Origin: Wandonia haliotis
Lineage (GTDB): Bacteria; Bacteroidota; Bacteroidia; Flavobacteriales_D; Crocinitomicaceae
Reading direction: 5' to 3'
Length of the DNA stretch: 64,000 nucleotides
NCBI RefSeq assembly: GCF_039523435.1
Contig: NZ_BAAAFH010000011.1
Location: 372,001-436,000, forward strand
Every line of letters begins with the position of its first letter. Positions within the stretch are counted from its first letter, which is position 1. This document shows positions 24,432 to 32,500 of the stretch, in pieces. A program made the translations under genes and the position numbers. Under the pieces are notes generated by a model. That model worked only from the letters and a program-made list of their open reading frames with translations. It was not told the DNA's origin and ran no database searches.

Positions 24432-24902
24432 ATGACAAAAATACTAATGGTCTGTTTAGGTAATATATGTCGCTCTCCTCTTGCGGACGGTATATTGCGT
24501 AGCAAAGTTTCCCGCGAAGGACTTAATGTTATTGTTGACTCGGCAGGAACTTCTGCTCACCATACAGGTGAAGCTCCGGACGCTCGTATGAGAGCCGTTG
24601 CTTCAGAAAGAGGTTTCCCACTGGATACTTTGAGAGCCCGACAATTTTCCACGGCTGATTTTAGCGAATTTGACGTAATCTTTGCCATGGATGATTCAAA
24701 CCTGCGTAACATTCTTAAACTGGCAAAAAGCGAAGAGGACAAACGAAAAGTACATTTATTTCTGAATGAACTTCATCCGGGGAGTGATAGAAATGTTCCC
24801 GACCCCTATTTCGGAGGACAACAAGGATTTATTGATGTCTTTACTATGGTAGATCAAACAACAGACCGAATAATAGAAAAATTGAAAAACGGAGAATACT
24901 AA
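24432..24902 (+). CDS. Low-molecular-weight protein tyrosine phosphatase
   Basis: Cysteine phosphatase of the LMW-PTP/arsenate reductase fold. The P-loop is VCLGNICRSP with nucleophile Cys8 and Arg14; the general acid is the Asp in VPDPYFGG near residue 123. Length 156 aa. In Bacteroidota such enzymes are usually housekeeping rather than capsule-linked, and no tyrosine kinase gene is nearby. The stop codon overlaps the start of the next gene by one base (TAATG), implying translational coupling. Confidence 0.95.
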   Translation: MTKILMVCLGNICRSPLADGILRSKVSREGLNVIVDSAGTSAHHTGEAPDARMRAVASERGFPLDTLRARQFSTADFSEFDVIFAMDDSNLRNILKLAKSEEDKRKVHLFLNELHPGSDRNVPDPYFGGQQGFIDVFTMVDQTTDRIIEKLKNGEY

Positions 24903-25609
24903 TGGCAACAGGTAAATTATATATGGCACCCAACACATTGGGTACAGACGAATGGCAACACGTAATTCCGACAGACGTCGCATCAATTATAACTGCTGCG
25001 AGAAACTTTGCAGTTGAAGATTTGAAAAATGCAAGGAGGTATCTTCGGAAGTTGGACAAACAATTCCCGATTGACGATTCTAACTTTTTTATAATAAATA
25101 AGAAACGTAATCCCGAGGAATTAAGTAAAGCATTACAGACACTCAGAAACGGAGAGAATGTCATTATGCTGTCAGATGCCGGATGTGCCGGAGTAGCTGA
25201 TCCGGGAGCTGAATTAGCAAGTCTTGCACATGAAAATGAAATTCCCGTAGAACCATTGGTAGGTCCCTCTTCTATTCTGTTAACAGTGATGGCCAGTGGG
25301 TTTAACGGTCAGGCATTTCGTTTCTCAGGTTACTTACCTAAAGACAGAAAGGAAAGAAACCGTTTTATAAAAGAATTGGAATATACGGTAAAGAAAACCG
25401 GAGAAACACAATTGTTTATGGATACTCCTTTTCGAAATGTACATGTTTTGGAGGATATGTACGAAGTACTGGAACCTGAAACAAAAGTTTGTGTTGCCTG
25501 TGACCTTACATCACCTACCGGATTTGCCATGACAGTTTGTGTAAAAGACTTTAATAAGCTTCCGGCTAAAATAGATAAACGACCTGTTATGTTTGCGCTC
25601 GGACGATAG
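24902..25609 (+). CDS. RsmI-like tetrapyrrole-methylase-family SAM methyltransferase
   Basis: A 235-residue SAM-dependent methylase of the fold shared by RsmI (16S rRNA C1402 ribose methylation) and cobalamin-pathway enzymes. Motifs: MLSDAGCAGVADPGAELA (RsmI has SDAGTP), VEPLVGPSSILLTVMASGF and FRFSGYLPKDRKER. The N-terminus differs from true RsmI (LYMAPNTLGTDEW), as in a second family often found in Bacteroidota, so the target is uncertain. It is coupled to the phosphatase gene through TAATG. Confidence 0.82.
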   Translation: MATGKLYMAPNTLGTDEWQHVIPTDVASIITAARNFAVEDLKNARRYLRKLDKQFPIDDSNFFIINKKRNPEELSKALQTLRNGENVIMLSDAGCAGVADPGAELASLAHENEIPVEPLVGPSSILLTVMASGFNGQAFRFSGYLPKDRKERNRFIKELEYTVKKTGETQLFMDTPFRNVHVLEDMYEVLEPETKVCVACDLTSPTGFAMTVCVKDFNKLPAKIDKRPVMFALGR

Positions 25610-25644
25610 GTTTTTTCGCTTATCTGTTAATCCTTGTAAACCCA

Positions 25645-25674
25645 TTGGTACTGCTAAAAAAAACAGTACATTTG
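25645..25674 (+). promoter_or_regulatory. Promoter of the trans-sulfuration gene
   Basis: TTG (25645-25647), 19 bases, TACATTTG (25667-25674): a full consensus -33/-7 promoter, 30 bases before the ATG at 25705. Confidence 0.75.
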
Positions 25675-25704
25675 TTATAATTCGAATACTTAGAAAATCA
25701 AAAT

Positions 25705-26859
25705 ATGGAAAACAAAAAAATGCGTTTTGGTACAAAAGCTATTCACGCTGGAGTTCAACCGGACCCTGCAACAGGGGCTATTATGACACCTATTTATCAG
25801 ACAAGTACTTATGTACAGGAAGAAGTAGGTGTTCACAAAGGTTTTGAATACTCCAGAACAGGAAATCCTACACGCCAGGCGTTAGAACAAAATATTGCTG
25901 CAATAGAAAACGGTAAATACGGAGCTTGCTTCGGATCCGGTTTGGCAGCTATTGACTGCGTTATCAAAATGTTGAACCCCGGAGACGAGGTTATTTCAAC
26001 CAATGATTTATACGGAGGAACTTACCGTATTTTTAACACCATTTTTGCAAAATATGGTATTAAATTCCACTTTGTCGGGATGGAGAACATTGACGAGGTA
26101 AAAGCTAAAGTAAATGCAAATACCAAGTTAATCTGGGTTGAAACCCCAACCAACCCGATGATGAACATTGTTGATATTGAAGCTATGGCACAAGTTGCTA
26201 AAGGAGCGAATGCCTGGTTAGCAGTAGACAATACTTTTGCTACTCCTTATTTGCAATCTCCACTTGATTTGGGAGCTGATATTGTAATGCACTCAGTTAC
26301 CAAATACCTCGGTGGACACTCAGATGTAGTAATGGGAGCTTTGGTTACTTCCAGTGATGAGATCGCAGCTGAAATGTACCGTATTCAAAACAGCTCCGGT
26401 GCAGTTACTGCTCCTATGGATTCATTCTTGGTATTAAGAGGGATTAAAACACTTCATCTGCGGATGCAGCGACACTGCGAAAATGGTGAAAAAGTAGCCC
26501 ATTTCCTGAAAGATCACCCAAAAGTAGACAAAGTGTACTGGCCGGGATTCACTTCTCATCCGAACCATGAAATAGCGAAAAAGCAAATGAGAGGGTTTGG
26601 AGGGATGATTTCTTTTACTTTGAAAGGAAACAAAATGGAAGATGCTCACAACATTGTTAAGAATGTGAAAATTTTCTGTCTTGCTGAATCTCTGGGAGGT
26701 GTTGAATCATTGATTGGACATCCGGCAACTATGACACACGCATCCATTCCTAAAGAAGAACGCGAAAAGACAGGAGTTGTTGATTCTTTGATTCGTTTGA
26801 GTGTTGGTGTCGAGGATGCAGAAGATTTAATTGATGATTTAACTCAAGCTTTGTCATAA
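25705..26859 (+). CDS. Cystathionine gamma-synthase/lyase (Cys/Met metabolism PLP enzyme)
   Basis: PLP enzyme that joins O-acylhomoserine and cysteine to cystathionine, or cleaves cystathionine. The Schiff-base lysine is Lys200 in MHSVTKYLGGHSD; other family motifs are YSRTGNPTRQALE, FGSGLAAIDCV, WVETPTNPMMNI and ESLGGVESLIGHPATMTHAS. Length 384 aa is standard. Synthase and lyase cannot be told apart with certainty by eye. It is followed after one base by the KtrA-type gene, an odd pairing that may only reflect compact packing. Confidence 0.92.
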   Translation: MENKKMRFGTKAIHAGVQPDPATGAIMTPIYQTSTYVQEEVGVHKGFEYSRTGNPTRQALEQNIAAIENGKYGACFGSGLAAIDCVIKMLNPGDEVISTNDLYGGTYRIFNTIFAKYGIKFHFVGMENIDEVKAKVNANTKLIWVETPTNPMMNIVDIEAMAQVAKGANAWLAVDNTFATPYLQSPLDLGADIVMHSVTKYLGGHSDVVMGALVTSSDEIAAEMYRIQNSSGAVTAPMDSFLVLRGIKTLHLRMQRHCENGEKVAHFLKDHPKVDKVYWPGFTSHPNHEIAKKQMRGFGGMISFTLKGNKMEDAHNIVKNVKIFCLAESLGGVESLIGHPATMTHASIPKEEREKTGVVDSLIRLSVGVEDAEDLIDDLTQALS

Positions 26860-26860
26860 G

Positions 26861-27559
26861 ATGATTTTCAGTAAGTTCGCTGTAATTGGAATAGGTCGTT
26901 ATGGGATTACCATTGCGAAAAGTCTTTCTCAGAAAGGAGCTCAGGTATTTGCATTTGATGTCAAGGAAGAACGGGTCGAGCAAATCAAAGACGACGTTGC
27001 CTTTGCTGTGACTATGGATACTACGGATATTAAATCACTTATTTCTCAGAATATTACTGAGATGGATGCCGTAGTTATTGCAATCGGTGAAAACTTTGAA
27101 GCAACAGTTCTGACCGCTGTTCACCTGATGGATTTAGGAGTTAAGCGAGTTATTGTTCGTGCCAGTGGTGCGCACCAAAAACTGATTCTTGAAAAAATAG
27201 GAATTAAAGAAATTCTTACTCCTGAAGACGAGGTAGCGAGTGCTGTACGGGAAAAGTTGTTAAACCCTTCTATCCTCTCTTTTCTCCAATTACCGGATGA
27301 TTACGAAATTGCCGAAATTGTAGCTCCTAAAGGTGTTATCAATCGCCCGATTAAGGATATTCAATTCCGAAACCGCTACCAGTTAACATTGGTAACGATA
27401 AAGCGGGCTTTTGAAGTCAACAATAAAGGAGTAAGCTGTATAGAACAGCACGTTTTGGGAGTACCGGCAAGTGACACGATCGTTGAAGAGAGTGACACAT
27501 TGGTTATTTTCGGAACCGGACAAAACGTAACGAAGTTTATTGAAATCAACGAAATTTAA
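26861..27559 (+). CDS. TrkA/KtrA-type potassium channel regulatory subunit
   Basis: Cytosolic RCK protein that gates a K+ transporter in response to nucleotides. Residues 1-120 form the RCK_N Rossmann domain (KFAVIGIGRYGITIAKSL; VVIAIGENFEATVL), and residues ~145-230 the RCK_C domain. The 232-residue length fits KtrA (one RCK unit) rather than TrkA (two). The expected membrane partner KtrB/TrkH is not adjacent or elsewhere in the window. The ATG lies one base after the preceding stop. Confidence 0.9.
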   Translation: MIFSKFAVIGIGRYGITIAKSLSQKGAQVFAFDVKEERVEQIKDDVAFAVTMDTTDIKSLISQNITEMDAVVIAIGENFEATVLTAVHLMDLGVKRVIVRASGAHQKLILEKIGIKEILTPEDEVASAVREKLLNPSILSFLQLPDDYEIAEIVAPKGVINRPIKDIQFRNRYQLTLVTIKRAFEVNNKGVSCIEQHVLGVPASDTIVEESDTLVIFGTGQNVTKFIEINEI

Positions 27560-27564
27560 AGGAA

Positions 27565-28278
27565 ATGAATAGAGATATTCTTTTCATTACAGGTGTTTCA
27601 TCGGGCATAGGCTTAGCTTGTGCCCGATTCTTTTTAGATCAGGGGTATAAGGTATACGGAATAGGACGAAGTAACTCCATAACTCATGAGAACTATCAAT
27701 TCTTACTGCTTGATCTATCAGATAACGAAGCTATTTCCCGATTCCGGTTTTCTGACGAAGATGGAGAAAAGTACGTCCTGATTAATAATGCCGGAGTAAT
27801 TGGAGAAATTTGTCCCTTTTGGGAAGCTGATCTTTCCAATATGCAACAGGTTATTCAGGTGAATTTTGTTGCTCTGACTGAATTAACCCAACGTTTTATC
27901 CAGTCTGTTCCTTCGGGGATCATTCTTAATATATCTTCGGGAGCCGGACAGCGACCTGTTAAAGGGTGGTCAGCCTATTGTGCTTCTAAAGCTGCTGTAA
28001 ACTTATTTTCAGAGACACTGGCTGACGAATTCGAACATTACAACCAACCATTTACCATCAAATCAGTAGCGCCCGGTGTTGTTGATACCAATATGCAAAC
28101 CACTATCAGAAAAGCAACTAAAAATGAATTTCCGGACCGGGCAGATTTTCACCATCTGTACGAATCCCAGCAATTAGATGCCCCGGAAGTCACTGCTCAA
28201 AAGTTATATTATTTACTTACACATCTGGATACTTATCCGGCCACATTGCTTTCTCTTCGATCCATAGAACTCTACTAG
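27565..28278 (+). CDS. Short-chain dehydrogenase/reductase
   Basis: Classical SDR of 237 residues: cofactor loop TGVSSGIGLACA at 9-20, NNAG at 74-77 and the catalytic triad Ser125, Tyr138, Lys142 (YCASK). Arg35 after the second strand (GIGRS) suggests NADP(H). It resembles the sepiapterin-reductase-like group of SDRs, but the substrate cannot be assigned. It lies 5 bases after the KtrA-type gene in a run of tightly packed plus-strand genes. Confidence 0.88.
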   Translation: MNRDILFITGVSSGIGLACARFFLDQGYKVYGIGRSNSITHENYQFLLLDLSDNEAISRFRFSDEDGEKYVLINNAGVIGEICPFWEADLSNMQQVIQVNFVALTELTQRFIQSVPSGIILNISSGAGQRPVKGWSAYCASKAAVNLFSETLADEFEHYNQPFTIKSVAPGVVDTNMQTTIRKATKNEFPDRADFHHLYESQQLDAPEVTAQKLYYLLTHLDTYPATLLSLRSIELY

Positions 28279-28295
28279 ATATATTCTTTTTTCTA

Positions 28296-29522
28296 ATGCC
28301 TCAACCCGATACACAATCCCCTCTCTACTATTCTATGAAGGAATATCTGGAAACCATCCGGTTAAAGCTTGCTTACCGGATCTCAGTTTCTTTCCTTATT
28401 ATTTTTATGGTACTTACCTATGCCTATTATTTTGACTCATTTGAGAGTTTTATAACTATGGCATTTGGTTTCTTTCTGTCAGCTTTCTGCCTGATTACTT
28501 TACGAATAAGTAATAACTATCAACTCGTTATATACATCTATAGTATTTGTGGCGTTCTTGTAACCTCTTACGCTTTAATCATGTTCCACGAGACAATTCA
28601 CTTTGCTGATATGCTCTGGATGCTTGCTGCTGTATCTCTCGCCTTTTTTGGAATTGGAAAAAAAGCCGGGTTTATTCTTCTGGCTATTTCCCTTATTAGT
28701 ATTACTTATTTTATTCTTTACTCATTAAACATCAACATTCGGGTTGTACAGGAACGAACTCTGTATCAGGAAGTAACTCTTGTTATGGAAGTAGCGTCCG
28801 GTTTTGGGATTACGATTTACCTCTTTCTCATCTTTCATAATTTTTATCAGTTTTCGCAAAAAGAAATGATGAAAGTAAATGAAGAGTTACTGGCACAAAA
28901 TGCGCTTATCAAAGAGCAGGATGAGGAAAAAACAATTCTGGTTCGGGAGGTTCATCACCGGGTAAAGAACAACCTTCAGATTATTATAAGTTTATTGCGA
29001 ACACAAGCGATCGAAGTTAATGATCCAAGGGTTGACACTCATTTTCAGGAATCTATCAGCCGCATTATGGCGATGTCTCATATTCATAAAAAACTCTATA
29101 GTCAGGAATCCCTGAAGAATGTCAGATTCTCAGCTTATCTGAAAGATCTGGCAAACGATTTGATTGGGATTTATGGTGCCCATAAGAAGATTGATCTGAC
29201 AATTACTTCTTCCGTGGAACAAATTGGTTTACGGTCCATTGTTCCTTTGGGATTACTGTTTAATGAGTTGCTTTCCAATTCATTAAAGTATGCATTTAAA
29301 GAAATGGAAACCGGTAACATTACCATCAATCTGAGTAAGGAAGGAACTGATTTTCTGATTACCTACAAGGATAATGGAAACTGGATTACGCGAGAAGAAT
29401 ATAAAGGATTCGGGTTATCATTGATAGATACATTAACCGAACAACTGGATGGTACCAAGGAATTATTTACCAGCGAAAATGAGACAAAGTATGTGTTCCG
29501 GTTAGCGAATCTGGAAATTTAA
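28296..29522 (+). CDS. Membrane sensor histidine kinase, HisKA_2 type, orphan
   Basis: Residues 25-185 contain about six membrane helices without a recognisable periplasmic domain. A short coiled coil (MKVNEELLAQNALIKEQDEE) leads to the HisKA_2 signature VREVHHRVKNNLQIIISLL with phospho-His220, then a HATPase_c domain (LLFNELLSNSLKYAF; GFGLSLIDTLTEQL). No response regulator is adjacent, so the partner is unknown. Its stop codon overlaps that of the convergent cinA gene. Confidence 0.9.
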   Translation: MPQPDTQSPLYYSMKEYLETIRLKLAYRISVSFLIIFMVLTYAYYFDSFESFITMAFGFFLSAFCLITLRISNNYQLVIYIYSICGVLVTSYALIMFHETIHFADMLWMLAAVSLAFFGIGKKAGFILLAISLISITYFILYSLNINIRVVQERTLYQEVTLVMEVASGFGITIYLFLIFHNFYQFSQKEMMKVNEELLAQNALIKEQDEEKTILVREVHHRVKNNLQIIISLLRTQAIEVNDPRVDTHFQESISRIMAMSHIHKKLYSQESLKNVRFSAYLKDLANDLIGIYGAHKKIDLTITSSVEQIGLRSIVPLGLLFNELLSNSLKYAFKEMETGNITINLSKEGTDFLITYKDNGNWITREEYKGFGLSLIDTLTEQLDGTKELFTSENETKYVFRLANLEI

Positions 29523-30766
29523 TTATCCAACCTTCCCAATAGTAAAAGCCGAAGCATATTAAGAGCTGACAATACCGACATCTTAGTATTGCGCTCCCGA
29601 TCGTTTCCAAACATAAATTTCTTTGAAAAAACACCTTCTTTAAAGGCTACAGCAATCCAAACTGTTCCGACGGGCTTTTCGGATGTTCCTCCATCCGGTC
29701 CCGCAATTCCTGAACTCGCCAGACAAAAATCAGTACCAAGACTTTCACGTCCATTGACAGCCATCAACTCAACACATTCCTGACTCACAGCACCCTGTGT
29801 TTCTAGCACTTCATAAGGCACTCCTACTTTTTCGTTCTTGAGACGATTGGAATACGTAACATAACTTCCTTCAAAATAAGAAGATGCCCCCGGGATTTTA
29901 GTAATCTCTGCTGCAATTCCACCGGAAGTACAACTTTCCACGGTTCCAATAGTCCTTTTTTGTTCAGCCAGAAGTTTACCGACAACCAAAGCCAATGATT
30001 CGTTCTCTTCGCCGTAATAATAGTCACCAACCAGCTCTTTGAGGGTATTCATGTATTGCTCCACTTTCTCTTTATCGTTTTCTCCTTTGTATGAAGTAAC
30101 CCGAAGTCGAACAATTCCGGGAGACGGTAAATACGCCAACGATAATTCATCTGAACGGAGCTTATCTTCCCAGTTTTTTATTTTCTCTGCCAGGAAAGAC
30201 TCTCCTATCCCTGTAGTCATAATACTTGACTGATAAATGTCTGCAAACTGGTATCGCTCATTCAGACGGGGAAAAACACCTTCGGAAATCAACGGTTTCA
30301 TCTCGTAAGGAACTCCCGGAAGCGAAACAACCACTTTATCATCCTTTTCAAACCACATTCCCGGAGCTGTACCGTTATAATTCGGAAGAATCTCACACAC
30401 ATTGGGCAACATTGCCTGGTTTACATTAGACTCCAACATAGGTCGCCCCTTGCTTTCAAAATATTCCGTTATACGTTGAAGGGTTTCATCATGCATTTCC
30501 AGTTTTCCACCAAAAAACTCGCACAAAGTCTCTTTTGTAATATCATCTTTTGTAGGACCTAATCCTCCGGTAATCAGAACTACATCCGCCCTACTCAGAC
30601 AATCTTCCAATTGTCGTAATATGTCCTCTTTTTCATCCTGAATAGTTACTGCTTTTGAAACTCTGACTCCTCGTTGACTAAGAAACTGTCCGATCCACGA
30701 AGCATTCGTATTTATCGTCTGTCCTATCAGCAGCTCATCTCCTATATTGATTAGTTCCAGTATCAT
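29519..30766 (-). CDS. cinA: CinA family protein (competence/damage-inducible; NMN amidase domain)
   Basis: Two-domain protein. Residues 1-170 are the MoaB-like molybdopterin-binding fold (NIGDELLIGQTINTNA; VLITGGLGPTKDD), which in CinA carries ADP-ribose pyrophosphatase activity. Residues ~255-410 are the nicotinamide mononucleotide deamidase domain (TVESCTSGGIAAEITKIPGA; SGIAGPDGGTSEKPVGTVWI). The protein salvages NMN in the pyridine nucleotide cycle. Length 415 aa is normal. The gene overlaps the convergent kinase stop by 4 bases (TTAA shared). Confidence 0.95.
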   Translation of the reverse strand: MILELINIGDELLIGQTINTNASWIGQFLSQRGVRVSKAVTIQDEKEDILRQLEDCLSRADVVLITGGLGPTKDDITKETLCEFFGGKLEMHDETLQRITEYFESKGRPMLESNVNQAMLPNVCEILPNYNGTAPGMWFEKDDKVVVSLPGVPYEMKPLISEGVFPRLNERYQFADIYQSSIMTTGIGESFLAEKIKNWEDKLRSDELSLAYLPSPGIVRLRVTSYKGENDKEKVEQYMNTLKELVGDYYYGEENESLALVVGKLLAEQKRTIGTVESCTSGGIAAEITKIPGASSYFEGSYVTYSNRLKNEKVGVPYEVLETQGAVSQECVELMAVNGRESLGTDFCLASSGIAGPDGGTSEKPVGTVWIAVAFKEGVFSKKFMFGNDRERNTKMSVLSALNMLRLLLLGRLDN

Positions 30767-30828
30767 TCTATTGAGGCATTATTTTTGTATGTGACAGTAA
30801 AAATATTTGTAAGTTTGACAAAACCCTA

Positions 30829-31581
30829 ATGAAAATGAAAAAAAATATTCGACATATACTGCTTTTCTCGACTGTTTTCGCACTTTCTTCCTGTGAAGTT
30901 GTTCAGGAAGCTGCAAACTCGGTTTTAACAACTGATTCATCTTCAGAATCGAAGCCTTCACTAACAAACAGTGAAGTTATAGGAGGGTTAAAAGAGGCGC
31001 TTACGGTCGGAATTACAAATGCTACCGGGTTGACTTCTAAAACAGATGGCTTTCTGAAGAATGCTGAAATATCAATTCCCTGGCCGGAGGATGCTCTCAT
31101 TGTAAAAGAGAAAGCTGAAGAATGGGGATTATCCGGACAAGTAGATAAGATCGTTACGACGCTTAACCGCGCAGCTGAGGAAGCTAGTAAAGAAGCTGCC
31201 CCGATATTTATTAATGCTATCAAAGGAATGACTATTTCGGATGGATTTAGCATTCTGAACGGTGGTGAAGGAGCTGCTACCCGCTTCCTGAAGGATAAAA
31301 CAACCAGTCAGTTAAAACAGGCTTTCTCGCCTAAAGTAGATGCTGCTATTCAGAAAGTAGAGTTGACGAAATACTGGGAGCCTGTTGTAACCCGTTATAA
31401 TCAGACGACGATTCTTACCGGAAAAGAAAAAGTAAATCCTGATCTGAATGATTACGTACTGACAAAAGCAATAGACGGTCTTTTCACCATGGTCGAAAAG
31501 GAAGAAAACCAAATTCGTAAAGACCCTGTTGCCCGTGTTACAGACTTATTGCAAAAAGTATTCGGTAGTCTGGGTAACTAA
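30829..31581 (+). CDS. DUF4197 family lipoprotein
   Basis: Predicted lipoprotein of 250 residues: basic N-terminus, hydrophobic stretch and lipobox ALSSCEV. The mature part is the alpha-helical DUF4197 domain, recognisable from EVIGGLKEALTVGITNAT, ISIPWPEDALIVKEKA, FSILNGGEGAATRFLKDKT and the C-terminal ALDGLF-like segment. No activity is known for the family. A TATTTTTG box at 30780-30787 probably serves as its -7 element. The ispE gene follows after 5 bases. Confidence 0.87.
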   Translation: MKMKKNIRHILLFSTVFALSSCEVVQEAANSVLTTDSSSESKPSLTNSEVIGGLKEALTVGITNATGLTSKTDGFLKNAEISIPWPEDALIVKEKAEEWGLSGQVDKIVTTLNRAAEEASKEAAPIFINAIKGMTISDGFSILNGGEGAATRFLKDKTTSQLKQAFSPKVDAAIQKVELTKYWEPVVTRYNQTTILTGKEKVNPDLNDYVLTKAIDGLFTMVEKEENQIRKDPVARVTDLLQKVFGSLGN

Positions 31582-31586
31582 TCCTT

Positions 31587-32390
31587 ATGATTGTCTTTCC
31601 CCCTGCAAAAATCAATTTAGGTCTTCGGATAACCGGGAAACGACCGGATGGTTATCATGAGATCGACACGGTGATGCTGCAAATCCCTCTTTTTGATATT
31701 CTTGAAATCGTTCCAACGACTTCTTTTCTATTCACAAGTGGAGGAAATTCAGTAGACTGTCCGCCTGAGATGAACCTTTGCGTAAAGGCTTATTACTTAC
31801 TGAAAAGTGATTTTGACTTACCACCCGTTCACATACACTTGCATAAAATTATTCCTATGGGTGCCGGTTTGGGAGGCGGCTCTTCAGATGCAGCCTATAC
31901 CTTGCTTGCGCTCAACGAATTATTTCAATTACAGTTAAATCGTAAAACGCTGGAGAATTACGCCGCACAACTAGGGAGCGACTGTCCCTTTTTCATCAGT
32001 TCTTCTCCCAAATACTGTACGGGACGAGGCGAAATAATGAAAGACATTGAGATTCCTTCTCTTTCGGAAAAATGGCTCAAACTATACGATCCAAAAATAC
32101 ACATCAGCACTTCAAATGCTTATTCAGGAATTCGTCCGCAAGCCATCAACAAAACAACAGAAGAACAAGTTCTGGAACCTTTATCGGATTGGAGTGACTC
32201 ATTAATAAACGATTTTGAGACAACTGTTTTTCAGGAGAATAAAGCTATTTCACAACTCAAAAACCAACTCTATAAAGACGGTGCACTCTATGCCGCTATG
32301 TCTGGCAGCGGGTCTGCTGTCTATGGTGTTTTTGAGCATATCCCCAAAAAAAATCAGCTTTCTATACAAGAATGGGTCTTTCAATTGTAA
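31587..32390 (+). CDS. ispE: 4-diphosphocytidyl-2-C-methyl-D-erythritol kinase
   Basis: GHMP kinase of the non-mevalonate (MEP) isoprenoid pathway; it phosphorylates CDP-methylerythritol at the 2-hydroxyl. Landmarks are PPAKINLGLRITGKRPDGYH at residues 5-24, the ATP-binding GAGLGGGSSDAAYTL near 92-106, and AMSGSGSAVYGVF near the C-terminus. Length 267 aa is typical. Its presence indicates the MEP route in this organism. It is co-directional with and 5 bases from the DUF4197 gene. Confidence 0.96.
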   Translation: MIVFPPAKINLGLRITGKRPDGYHEIDTVMLQIPLFDILEIVPTTSFLFTSGGNSVDCPPEMNLCVKAYYLLKSDFDLPPVHIHLHKIIPMGAGLGGGSSDAAYTLLALNELFQLQLNRKTLENYAAQLGSDCPFFISSSPKYCTGRGEIMKDIEIPSLSEKWLKLYDPKIHISTSNAYSGIRPQAINKTTEEQVLEPLSDWSDSLINDFETTVFQENKAISQLKNQLYKDGALYAAMSGSGSAVYGVFEHIPKKNQLSIQEWVFQL

Positions 32391-32473
32391 TTAATTTGAA
32401 AGTATATCAATTCTCACAGTAACCTTTTAATAACATTTGTACTATAGGTGCAGGGGATATCCTGTTCAATGTG

Positions 32474-32481
32474 TATTTTTG
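32474..32481 (+). promoter_or_regulatory. -7 element TATTTTTG of the 736-residue secreted protein gene
   Basis: Exact TAnnTTTG match 19 bases before the ATG at 32501. Confidence 0.55.
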
Positions 32482-32500
32482 ACTTTCATAATTGATTCGA

